In this document: piece by piece, positions 12,200 to 24,900 of the stretch | How the letters are laid out: every line of letters starts with the position of its first letter | How positions within the stretch are numbered: the stretch's first letter is position 1 | Assembly (NCBI GenBank): GCA_002633005.1 | Contig: NMRA01000281.1 | Location: 408,108-472,107 of the forward strand | DNA from: Phoronis australis | Lineage: Eukaryota > Phoronida > Phoronidae | Direction of reading: 5' to 3' | DNA: 64,000 nt | Notes under the pieces: generated by a model | What the model was told of the DNA's origin: nothing | Databases searched by the model: none | What the model saw: only the letters and a program-made list of their open reading frames with translations | Made by a program: the position numbers and the translations under genes

Positions 12200-12962
12200 C
12201 TTGACTATAATGGTGACAGCGCCTAATGTTCAACTTTTTATCTGATTGGACAAAAGCCCATAATGTTACTTGAAGTGTCCAATCGAAATTTCTTTGACAT
12301 AGAGTTACGAAAAGTTTGTTATTGTATTTTGCATTTGTTAAATTAGTCATATTTTTACCAAAAAAAAATGTTAATTTCGGTACCGTACGGTCTCAATTTA
12401 TTTTTTTCAACAAAATCCCAGTGGAAGTAGCTGTGATAACATTATTAGCGTTTTGCTTTAAGAATAAAAGTTTTAGTAAAAAGCATAATTAACCCATCTA
12501 ATTAAATATTTCTTTTTTGTCATATGACAATACAAAAAAATATCATAAAAATAAACAATATAATATTAATACATATTTTGTTGATATACTGTAGAAAACT
12601 GCTTCAAAGCAGATTTATAATTTATATAAGATTTTGTCTACTCAGCTGTATTTTGAGGTCTTGGTGAACGACTTCCTTACGTTAAAAAGTCAAAAACAAT
12701 AAAATTTTGAAATTTTCTTTAAATTTATTGCACTTTATTTAAATATCTTGTTATAAAACGACAATTTTCCGTCTTTAGCAATTATTAAAAAGCTATACAT
12801 GGAAATTACTATTTCGTTATTTACGACAACTGGTCGCTGTGCGGCGTTTATGATCACTATAACAACAGACTAGATTTACTGGGTTATTGAAAGATGAATG
12901 TCTCATGATTTTAAGTCAAACGCTTGGTATCTTTAAGTAATTCTTGACTTTTTCCAGCCAGA
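12200..12962. promoter_or_regulatory. Divergent (bidirectional) promoter region of RANBP9/10 and TSNAXIP1
   Basis: 763 bp separate the two divergent start codons. There is no TATA box at a convincing distance on either side. A perfect 9-bp inverted repeat GATTGGACA (12244-12252) / TGTCCAATC (12276-12284) places two opposed CCAAT boxes 45-85 bp upstream of the RANBP9/10 ATG, a typical NF-Y spacing. The rest is AT-rich with homopolymer runs (12350-12760). Both 5' UTRs must be inside this stretch or just beyond it; transcription starts cannot be seen. Confidence 0.65.
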
Positions 12963-15900
12963 ATGGATTCTGAGAATATGTTGGTGGCTAGATTGCCCCC
13001 GATTAAGAGGTAAGGAAACATTAAGCGTGACTTTCTGTGTAAGGAGTAACCCGTCACTGACTGAAGCCAGGCTGTGAAGCGTGACTGAAGGATCGATCTG
13101 TGTTGTAGACAGTGTAGACCAAGTAAGCCACTAGACCTGGTGACTATAAAACTTTGGCAAACATTCAGATTTTAACTGTAGATTTCAACTCAGGTGAAAG
13201 GAGTTCACTTGGTCTACAAGGAGTGGGACCATGTAAGCAGACCAAGTTATCCTGGTCTGATGACTTACCGTAATGTAAATCACATCCGACATTGTAGGCT
13301 ACAATGTCGGATGTGATTTACATTACGGTGTGACATAAAAACAGATAAATCGCTTGCCAAGCAGCAGTTGCCTCTTGACTGAATGGTTTAGATGCTCGGC
13401 TCTCAATACATTCAAGTTCTGGAGTCACTGAAGTTTTCTACATGGGCGACCCATAATCGGGTAGAACCCATGACCAGATGGGATGTCAGCACTCCTCTCA
13501 GGGCAGTTCGGAGTCATGCTGCAGCGCTAACTGCATTGGAAAGCAAGACCACAGACATGACCGATCTGAGGGGGCAGGCAGCATGCTTGATCCATTGCAG
13601 GGTGAGGAATGGTGTGACTTCTGGGTATGAGGTACGTGAGATAAAGACTCTAAGTCGCTTGCCAAGTGGCAACTGCCTCTTGACTGAACGGTTTAGACAC
13701 TCGGATCTCACACGTGCATCCTGGGTTCAAGTCCTGGAGTCGCTGAAATGTTCTGCACTTGGTCTACAACGTAACTAGAAGACTCCTTACTAACATTCCT
13801 CCCCAATCTGTGGAAAAGGAGTTGCCTTGTATCAGATTGCAGTACTTGTGACGTTGTGGCATTTTGCTTTCATTGACAGTTTTCTTTGTGTTCTGTTTCT
13901 GGATTGGCTGGCCAGTCACCTATCCAGGCCACTACCTTCAGGAGTTGTGTTTAACTTCACAGGTCATTGTGAGATTGTAGTAGTGCGCCATGGATGAAAT
14001 CTACAGGTTGAGTGAGCGGTACTTGAACCTGCATGGTCTCTGGCATGGCATTACACATGTCAGAATTCCAAAGTCATTTATAACCTTATAACAAAAGAAC
14101 AGGTATAAGGTCAACTGTATAGCTGTACGACTGAGAAAGGTTGACATTCCATTACTACTTCATGCCAGGCTACTAAATTGCTTTTCACAACGGGTTAGTT
14201 TTAGTGGTGAATTAGTCTTAGCCATTCAGACAATTTATTATAACCAGTTTCATTCCAAACAGATAAGAATGCGATGATGTTGCTTTAGAAGAGCAAATGC
14301 ATCTGTGAAGCAAGTTCGTTGGCTTCAGTTCCTATACTGGATTTCTGAGAGTTTTGACCCTTGCACATATGGTAATCATGACGGTGTTTTTCCGTTCAGT
14401 GACTTTACCAGACGTAAAGGGTTGTGAGCGTGTGATAACATCTAGCTTCTTTGTTAACTGCCAAGCACAGTCTTTTGTCTGCTATGACAATAGGCAGGCC
14501 AATTATCTACCAGGCTTATTACAGACCACGTGTGAACACAGTCAAACCCAGAGCCAATTGGTACATTCGGAAAGAGTAGATTGTCAGTTGTAGCTGGGCG
14601 ATTTTGGCAATTCAAAAACTAAACATGATGCACCATTTGATGAGGATTTCAGAAACGATATTGGTTTATGTTCAAATATCTTATAACTTACAATTATTTT
14701 TAGCAGCACAGCCGAGTCAGGGTAGATATGATTTTACTGGAGTGGAGATTAGAGCAATTATCGAACAAAACAGAGCTAGCCCTCCAACCATAAATGCCAG
14801 AATGGAGTTAATCAGGCGTGTAAGATATTGGCTACAGGGGGGTGTTCTTCCCAACTTGTTGTTGGGCTATAGAATCGAACAAGTTGGGAGCAATGGGAAA
14901 ACGCCGTAATGGACAGGGAATTAAATTTTAAAATCTACAAGTTAGATCGGCATAAACAGATATATCAATCTACAAGCCAAATTAAATGCATGTCTTATGC
15001 AGCATTCATTTCAATATGTAAGGGTTTCAGATAATTAAACTGTCGTATGACTTTTGTACTGAATATGCACTAATGCCCATGATGTTTGGCTAAACGCTTA
15101 TTCCAAAATGTTCAAATTTTCACTTTTAAATTTCCTTCCTCGGCTTTACACCCACCCCCTATTTTTACAACTGGAACTTATTCAAAATTACTAGACATGT
15201 TAATTCGTGAATTCCTTGTCTACATAGAATTTTAGCTCTCAAAATGTATGCAACTTGCTTACGTAATTGGATAACAAACAGTCAGTTTCAGGGAGACTTT
15301 ACCATTCTATTCTGGTCAAAATTATACCCATTCTTTAGACATGAGATTGTTCTTTTTGCTTATGAGCTTTCTAATGTGATGCAGTCCTTGCTGTATAATT
15401 TGATCAAGTCATTAGTGTGAGAGAATCAATTGTATGAGTGAACATCCACACCAACTTCTCAAAAATATTTGTTTTCGTAAACACCCATGTTTGGCTTGAC
15501 GGCCATCCCCTGGTTTTTTGTATTTTTTGTTATTTGTTTTGTTTTCATTGTTTTGCACAACTTTGTCTTTGTTTACCTTTCTGCCACAAGTATGTTGGAA
15601 TTGCATGTTGACCTATCAGTAACCACAAAAAATCTTTGTTTTTAATAACAGCTATGTTTGTGTAAAATTTAGTCTTACAAAATCAAATTAAAAAAGCTTG
15701 TCATACCTGTAACTGTCTCAGATCTGTCCCGTGTGATGCCAGTCAGCAGTATTTTCTAATTCACCTTTTTGTTAACTGTAGGTCACAGTCTGATTTAAAT
15801 ACAAGTACAAGGACGTACAAGCTCACCGGTGTGGACAAGTACCAACTACCAACACCACAAATTCTACGGGTAAGCACGCTCTTCTTTAGTCTCCAGATGT

Positions 15901-18900
15901 TCTTCATCTCATTTAATGATTGAGTTTACAACTTTGATATCCATAACTGTCGTGCATATGCAGAAAGTAATTGCTGGCTAGTATTTATTGATGTACGGTT
16001 TGTTTCTGGTTGATTTTAAAACAGTTCTGTGTAACATTTGATTTTAGTGGTTGGATTGTTGCTGGTGATTTTCATTTGGAAACTCTTTTAGCGAACTTCA
16101 AGGCGGTCAACACAAGTAAAGTCTATTTCATTGCCAAAGAACCGTCGCAGCTTGAGAGCTAGTATTGGGTCCCAGAACAGAAAAGTGCTGCCCTCTGTTG
16201 TAACACAATTAACTGGCAGATGTCAATGATGATGAACTGAATTTAAAAAATTGATGTTATTTCTTTTATGAAAATGTGCGTTTGTTACATCTTCTATATA
16301 AAGCTATATTTCATCATTTACATGTAGCTGACAAAAAATAAAAATGGAATTGAACTTTTTACTCTTATTAAATTAATCTCAGAATATTCCTTATGACTAT
16401 GATATGCAAACATTTTTTAATTCACAATTTAAGGGTTTGCCAACCCCAATAAACTTTGAAGCACCGTCTTGAGCCTCTGATGTGTTTTGATGTTTTGTTT
16501 GCTATGGAAATAGAATCCTTTCACAGCAAGGATTATTATGAGACTGGTTTTATGAGAGTAAAAGGCTCCATTTGGTTAGCATTTTTAGCCATCTAAATGG
16601 CGGAATGAAGCTTTGAAATTTCTTCATGAATCATCAACTTTGGTGTCTCTCAGGAAAGTGTGAACAAATTCTGGTTATGTTTATGTTGTTTTTAATATTT
16701 TTGAATTATAATTATTGTTGTATTGTTGTGGCATCTTTTATTGTGCCAGTCTGCCATCAATCGGAACCAATATATTCTTGTGTTGTCATTGTGCAGCTTC
16801 ACGTCTTGTAGAAATTTTGCGGTAAAATCTCCATAGTACAGGAAACGATTCATGGCCACTTGGTAGAATTTTGTTTTTTCATTTTTTCACAAAGATTCAT
16901 CCATGCACTTTATGGTTTTCAAGTTCTGTTCCATATTTTTTGTATACCATGAGACAGTTTGTAAGCTGTCCCAACATGTAATGTATATAGCACTTGAAAT
17001 GTGAAAGGAAGAAATTTGGGGAATTCTTAATGTTCAGAATTGGTGAAACTTTAACATACTTCATGCAATTTCAGTTTTTGGCCAAATTGAAAAGAAATAG
17101 TCATTTTGTTCTAAAATCCTTTGTTTTATGGTCACTGTTTTAGTAAAACCTTTATCACGTTATCCATAATGTCTGTTATATAGGGAGAAATACATTTGAT
17201 TGTTTTTAATTACGTTCATGATTTTGTTTCAGAATTTTGCTTGTCTGTTTTAATTGCCATTCTTCATCTGCTCTTGGTTTCCCATGGACTAATTATTGTC
17301 TTTTACATACCTTTTGTGTAGCCACATGTGGACACAAGTGCTGGTGCTCTTGATACATGGCCCGCACATGCCTCAGGGCACGCGACGTCCATGGTGTCCG
17401 TCGGACTTACTCGTAAAAACAACCTTGTGGTCACCAACGAGGAAGAGCAAGGAAAGCCATCCTTGATACCAAAACCAAAGTTCTTGGATCAGCTAGAATC
17501 ATTCCTCAAGAAGGAGCTAAGGGCCTTAGGGGTCACCAAAGTGCAACCCAGTGACCTGAGGTTACAGGTAAGGGGTCAGACTTCATTTAATGTATGCAGT
17601 AGTGCTGGCTTGTCTTGTATGCACAAGTTCTTGTTTGGTATTTTTACAAAGCACTGCTAATTTTTGGTAGCTGAACATTTATCTTTAAAGTTAGTTATTA
17701 ACTATTGAATTATGTAGATTGAAAAACATTGTCCAAAATTTGAGAAATATGGTGAACACCAAAATCGCCCTTTTCCCAAATTTCAGAATCACGAAATTTC
17801 AATTTTGCAGTAGTTTCTGTGTCCCATATTGAAAATTTTTTACCGTAATCAAATCATTTAGTCACGAAACATTTAGCTCACAGTAAAACCCTTAACAAGG
17901 TAGCGGGATTGCATTAAAAATTATGTATAGTAAGGTTCTTTGTGCCTGGTAGAAGACTTACTGTGGTGCATGGTATTTTAGTAGAGATTGATAGAGTGCT
18001 AAAGTTTATCCACTGTGCACTCAACAGGAGATTACATGACAAGGATACTATATTATTACTACCCCTAACAGTAATAGTAACTTATGGGATTCCGCATTTT
18101 GAGAACTAGTTTTCTCCAATCAATAACATAGGTCAAACTGGTTCTTGACCCCTGTAAGTGACTTCTTGCCTCCTGACTATATGGACCCAGGAAATTCACT
18201 TATTTTATCAGGCTGGTTTAATCGCCCTTTTGTTGAATGTACTGGTTGTTTTATAAACAAATGCAAATATCCCAATTTATGTGTGCTTCTGTTTTGTGAC
18301 GATCATGCAGGCCCATCGTGAAGTGTTTGAGTATCTGATAGAGGATTTCAAGACGTACAAGCCACTCCTTGCTGCTATCAAGAATGAATACGAGATGATG
18401 TTAACACACCAGCGTGAACAGATCCGTATGTTGGAGCCTCTCAAGCAGATGTTGGTTACAGTGTCGGAGCAATGTGATCAAAAGATTATGCAGCAACGTG
18501 AACTAGAGAAGGAAGGTGTGTATATTGCGGCTGACTAAAAGTGAACCATTGATGGGAGTTGTTCATAGAACACTGATGACATTTAACATGAATTTTGCTT
18601 GAAGGCAAAGTGCAATGCAAAAGGTACTCTTATAACATATATATCTGGTTAGCTAGTCATATTAGCAGCTGCATTGTGAGCTGTTCAATTTTAAATCAGA
18701 GTGTGAGTGGCATTTATTTTTCAAGTATGCCATTATAGCTGTCTTAATGCAAGTGAGTGCATTGTAGCTGGTTGAAATGTATTATAATGGCATCATTCAA
18801 GAGATGTTACTTGTCATCAAAGACGAAATAAGTAAAACGGTACAATTACCTGTTAGTATTTTATTACAGATGAAAAGCCTTTATCCCCATCATTCCAGAA

Positions 18901-21900
18901 ATATATTGTCATCACAATTTGAACACTGATTTGAATTTATATAATCAACATTTTTGTTTGTAGAAATAACAAATTTGAAAAGCCTCAATCAGGCGTTACA
19001 CAGAAAAATTGATGAGATGCGGAATGAGCACAAATCTCTGGAAGCCCAAGTTGAGCGCCTCCTTAAGGACAGAGAGGATGAATACAAAATGTACCGTGAC
19101 GAGTGCGATGCAAAGAAACAACTGGTATCAGATATTAATGAGCTGCGGTATCAACAGGAGGATGTTGTCATGGCAGCACAGCAGGAGGAATCTGAGAAGG
19201 AAGATGTAGAGATGTTGCGCATCGCAGTCAAGTAAGTTGACGTAGAAAGGCCTGTCCTGAAATAGCACAGTGCCACTCTCTCTCTTAATTATTTACCCAT
19301 AATGCAACACAGGATTGAACAGGTGAACTCATCTAGTGTGCTGAGAACTGCTCTTCATGAGGGCATTCAACCCATTTCCATCACATTCTTTCTTATAATT
19401 TCAGTAATACTAAAAAGGTACTGGCATGTGACCTATAATGCTGCACCAGGCACCCTAAGGCCAAACACTTGATCCCCCTGCACTGATCTCCTGATTATGA
19501 CTCATGAAAACCCCTCATTGAGCTCCTCATGAGTCAGGTCTTCCCAACTTTTTTTCTCAAGAAATTAGAAAAACTTAATCCTTTGTGATCTGCCTGTGTC
19601 ATGTGTCCATTGATTATGGCAGCAAAGCATTTCGTTAGCAAGGCAAATCTCTACTAAACATTGAGGAGTCTCAACTTCTGTGTCAGTAATTAAATGAACC
19701 ATGATCAAGAACATCTGAGTGGATGTTGGTTAAAATTTACATACAGTTTCCTAAGTGTGAAGCATTTTTGTCATCGGTTTCTGTTTGTTTTAAAGGAAAG
19801 CACGTGAAGGTGAAGCCGACGCCAGTCATCGTTTAGCTCAGATGGAGGCTGACTATGGTGACGTGGTGCCAAGGAGAGACTTTGAGGGACTACAGAAAAC
19901 AATGGCGGTAAAGTGTCATGCTCTCAGCATAATTAGATTGTTGTACTAGTAATAAGTGCATCCTCGGGAACAGCCATTTTTATGTGATTACATCTCACAT
20001 TAGAAGACAATTACCCTTTGTTCGCGTACTTATTGGGATTTTTGCTATGAAGAACAAGCACATTTGTCTTCTCGTTTTTTAGTAAGGCAGTGATGTAACA
20101 CAGAGGGCTGTCATATTTTTGTGACTTGCATATATACAGGGGGTACAGAAGTTTTTGCTGTGAACCACTGACAACCTCAACTGGCGCTATTTGGCAATGC
20201 TAGTGGTTATAGTATTGTTGTTAGGTACTGGACTTCTACCATTGTTGAATTTACTACTGAATTGATTGTATTTGATGCTTGACAGGCATTCAATAGATAT
20301 TGACTATTGATTAACAGTTTTACCAGGACTCCAATTAAATGCTCATTCAGTCTCTTGTGCTTTAACTTGTGGTCCTTGTTTCAGCGTTATCAACAGTCGA
20401 TCAGTAAAAATGTAAGAACAGTCCATAGACATAAACACAGTTCAATGTTAACTGTTAGGTTGCAGTGGGAGACTTACTCTACTAAGCACTCGAACGTTCA
20501 TCAATTTCTGTGTTATTTCTTAAAGGCATGTAATTAATCATGCAGTATTTTGGATGCACACATAATCTAACTATTTTTGGGACATGTATTTGCATAGCAA
20601 ATGTTGTTTTGACTTTGCATCTGGTGAAAAGAACATTATTATTATATGATTAGCTTTACCTTCCGACTTTGAAGCATCAAAATGGTTGTCACGGTGATTT
20701 GTCTTGCATGGAGCCCATGAGCAGACGGGTATTTTTAATACAGCTGTTTCAAATCAGTTTTCATCATCATGTTTTTATTTCCAAAAAAATTAATATGTCT
20801 GTAATGGATAAAAGCCATCACTGGGAAGCATTTACGTACTACTATAAGCAATATTATCATGTGACAGTTTAAGTAATTAGCATGTTGCAATTTTGTTTAA
20901 TTAGGATGATAAGGTGGCCTTCTCTACTCTACAAGAGGACTTCACCAAGCTAAAGACTGAACATGATATGCTGCTGGACCTGAATAACCAAGTTGTACAG
21001 CAAAGGGATCAGTATTATCAAGAGGCTGAACATCTCCGGCAAAGTGCCACTCCTAGGTCAGTCATTACAATAGCTTTTGTTTTCACTTAATTGCAGTGTT
21101 CTGCAGACAATCTCGGCCATATACCAGGACCCACACTCTAGTCTCTGAACTCAGACTTGAAGCTTAACTAATCACGCCCGCATGACTAGAATATAAATTT
21201 GTAAGTTTGTTTAAAATGTGTCTTGCAAATGGAGTCGAGTTTTGAGTTTGGAGAGCATACTATGGGCTCTTGAAATCTTTTTTAAAAAATTTTGACTAGG
21301 AAACGTGCATATTTGAAGCTTAAAATTCATTGTAATTTCAAAGCAATTGACACCAGAACCTTTAAATGTTTTCAATTATATATTCTTTAGTATAGTTTTT
21401 TTTTAAATGTCAGATAATTCCCATTATTGTTTATTCTAGTGAAGAAAAGAAATTTGATTGCGGGCTGAAATGAATATTGATATTATTGATATGGGTATGC
21501 CTGAGTATATGTAATTTTCAATGCCAAATATACATGCAGACATTGTATTTGACTAATCTCAAAAATGTCTGTTACTAAATATACGACCCAGCTTTGTCTG
21601 CAAAAAATTCCAGTTTTAAACTAAGTTGTAATTTTTGGCAATGTTAGCAATAATTATACTCACTGATAGTTGATTTTATTCAAAGTTTGTCAAAGCTATT
21701 TTTATTCTATGGTAAAATCTCACCTATTTCAGACAAATATGATTACTGAAATTATCTTTTTCTCATTTTTCAAGGGTGGCTAACATTGATTTGAATTCCC
21801 ACAATATTTCAAAACATTGTTTGATGGTTGCTATGGTAAAGAATGTGAACATAAGAAAGCATTACTCTGTTGCTATCTGTCTTGAAAATAATGAGAAAAT

Positions 21901-24900
21901 AAAATGATTTCACTTGTTGGCCATAATGTGTCCTACATTGGTGAGATTTTACCATACTTTTTATTTTTACTAGGCTGTTGCTTACGTACTGCTTCCAGTA
22001 TGTTTTGTATGGTTTCTTTATGGTTTTTCACTGTGACATTGCATTTCACATGAGACTAGTTGAAGTCCCAACCCATGATGGATTCTGGTACAAAATGAAC
22101 AGAAATTAGCCGAACTGACACGTTTGTCCCAAAATTCTTAGCTAAGTGCTTCTAATTATATGTCAATGCTAAGGAAAATTTTCGAATATCCTCTTGGCTT
22201 AGAGATGTCAGTTACAAAATGGTGATTGTATTCGTACTAAACTTCCTCCTCTTGTGTGAAGCTCAACTGAGAAGAGTATTTACTACATAATCTAAAAAAA
22301 TCTGAGTACCATATGACTCTCTCATAAATTAATTTAGTGCCAATTGATTTTTATTAGATTAATTCTAATTTTGATTTTGACCACAGGCCAGACTGGGGTA
22401 AGGTTGGTGAACACATCCAGGGTGGACTGGATCGGTGGCAGGAAATATCAAAAAACAAAGGAACTGATGAACTAGTTGACCTACTTATCCAGGAAATTGC
22501 AGGAGGCGAGGGTGGCGGCGAAGGGGCGCAGTTTTTCGAAGGGCTGGTAGGTGCAGTGGATGTGGATGTACTTTTCGTATTGGAAAAATTGTAGGAATTG
22601 TTGAATATTATTGTTTTTAAAAAGAGAAAGAATCGGATTTAGGGCCAAAGCTGTATACTAGCCAGGTTTATTTGTTGTTAGGTAGAATATAGACATACTG
22701 AAATTTTAGTTTTGACCAAAGATATAAAACAGTTGTGCTTTTTGTGATTTCACTAGAAATTTCCAGTTCTCGATGCTGGCTTCCAGTCATTTGGTAATTA
22801 ATTGAAATTGAGGTCATGTGTGACCTTATCACTTAAAGCTTCTTAAAATGCTTTGACACTTGCTGCATTGGATTTTAGCAAGGCATCTCTAATACACTTC
22901 ATAAATATTATGTAGAATGGGCAAGAACATGGCGATGCCCACACATCTTGAAGGGCAACAGGAGGTGGACAACCACCCAGCTAGGTGGCTCATCCATTGC
23001 CCCTCTCCTAGACACTCAGGCACTAATTTTATGAAAAAATTCATGGACTGTGCCATTCGTGTCGCTGGGCAAATGAAGCACATACTAGATTAAAGGATAA
23101 CTTTTTCTTAACACACTTTTCCTTGCATTTAAATTTCTTTAAGTACAATTACAATCGGCATAAAGGAGATGAGTTGAAGCTCACATAAAGTGGTTCTATT
23201 GCAAGGTGTTGCCAAATTTGCATGGTGATGTCACATTTCTGTAACTCATTATTGTTTTGTAGCTGTTTTTGCTTAAAAATCCCAACTGCTTTTGTTGAGA
23301 TTGCAGATTGACCACGAAAGATCCTAAAAAATAAGAAAATGAGAATGTGCTTAGAAAGATTCATGAAGGCATTTTCATATTTTTGTGAGCTGTTGTGTGA
23401 GATTGTCAGGGTTCAAAATTTACACAGACTAGTACTTCTCATACAGATGACATTCTATGTGGTTTCATTTGTTGCAGGGCCTAGGAGATGAGGTACCCAT
23501 CTATCTTCGTTTTGAGGGACAAGTGCGCAACAGACGACTGGCTAAACGTGACGTGGCTCTGTTCGTGAGAGACATCTGGAGGGAGAAGACAACACATGAT
23601 GCGGAGGTAGTTGTCATTTCTGGTGCAGATAGACAGGGTGCCTTAACCAAACCTGCTCACCCATCTTTTGTATTACTGCATTGGAGAAGCTGATGTAACA
23701 TAAATTCTCTTATGTCAGACCATTGTCACATGAACCTCTGGTCATAATCTTGATGTTCATTCCTGCCTTTATAGTTTAGTCATATCCCTCATTGTTACTG
23801 AGATGCGAACCTGGGCACTGTTTCAAAAATAGACACGTGGGCCTAACTAACTGTACACAGTAAAGTCTCACCAATTAGGACACATTATGACCAACAAGTG
23901 AAATTTTATTTTATTTTTTTCCTGAAACCTGTGTGGCAGCAAACTAAATGATTTTCATTTTGTACCATAGTTACCTTCATAATAATGTTTTGAAAAATTG
24001 TGGGCATTCACACCAAACTTAAAAGCTCTTAAAAATTTCAAATGGCATTTTTGGCAATTAATTTTGTCGGATATTGATGAGATTTTACCTATTATGGTGT
24101 GCTTCATGTAGCCACAGAAAAATGTTGATTTTAAAACAAAAATCAAACAGTTTAACTAATTGAATAACTTATAAAGCTTCTGGAGTTAGGTTCGCTATAA
24201 ATTAATTTTAAGGGTCTTGTTTACACATTCGTTTTGTCTCTTTTTGTCTTTTCTCACTAGAAAGAGTTATGGTGTTAGGTATTATGTTAAAATGGCTTGT
24301 ATTGTATAAAATTCCTGGATTTGTTTTTGTTTACAGTTTCTGAAGGCTTACAAACAGGATGGGGTCAGTTATAAGTAGTTACAAGTTATTTTGCTAGTTG
24401 TTACTCATTGGTTATGTTTACGTTTTAGTTGTTTTTGTCATTACAGGCTTAGTTTACCAAATTTATAGTACTGGGATATTATTTTGTGACATTACTAATA
24501 TTTCATCATATAAAGGTGGGCCATCATTTGATGGCATACAATTGATCTCTCCGAAAGGTTTTAGCTGATGGTAAAACTTTGTCAGATTGACCAGTTTGGC
24601 TTTGTGAGTTTCACAGCCAGTGCCAAGTTTTTTCCCATGACGAGTAGCCCACTTTTTTCACAATAAACCGGATGGTGTCAGCCCAGAGCCTCACTGGGAG
24701 AGCAGCAAGTAAAGGTCTCTGGTTTCTGTCTTGGCGATTAATTTGCCAAGAAAACTTAACACCCCAACTGTTTACTTTGCATAATGCCGTAACAGACTCC
24801 TTTGGCCACAGGAGAAAGCTAGCCAACAATCTTCCTGTAATTGAAACCACTTGATTCTTCTGACAAATAAGTTGCCAGCCTTTGGAGAAATCGATTGTTA

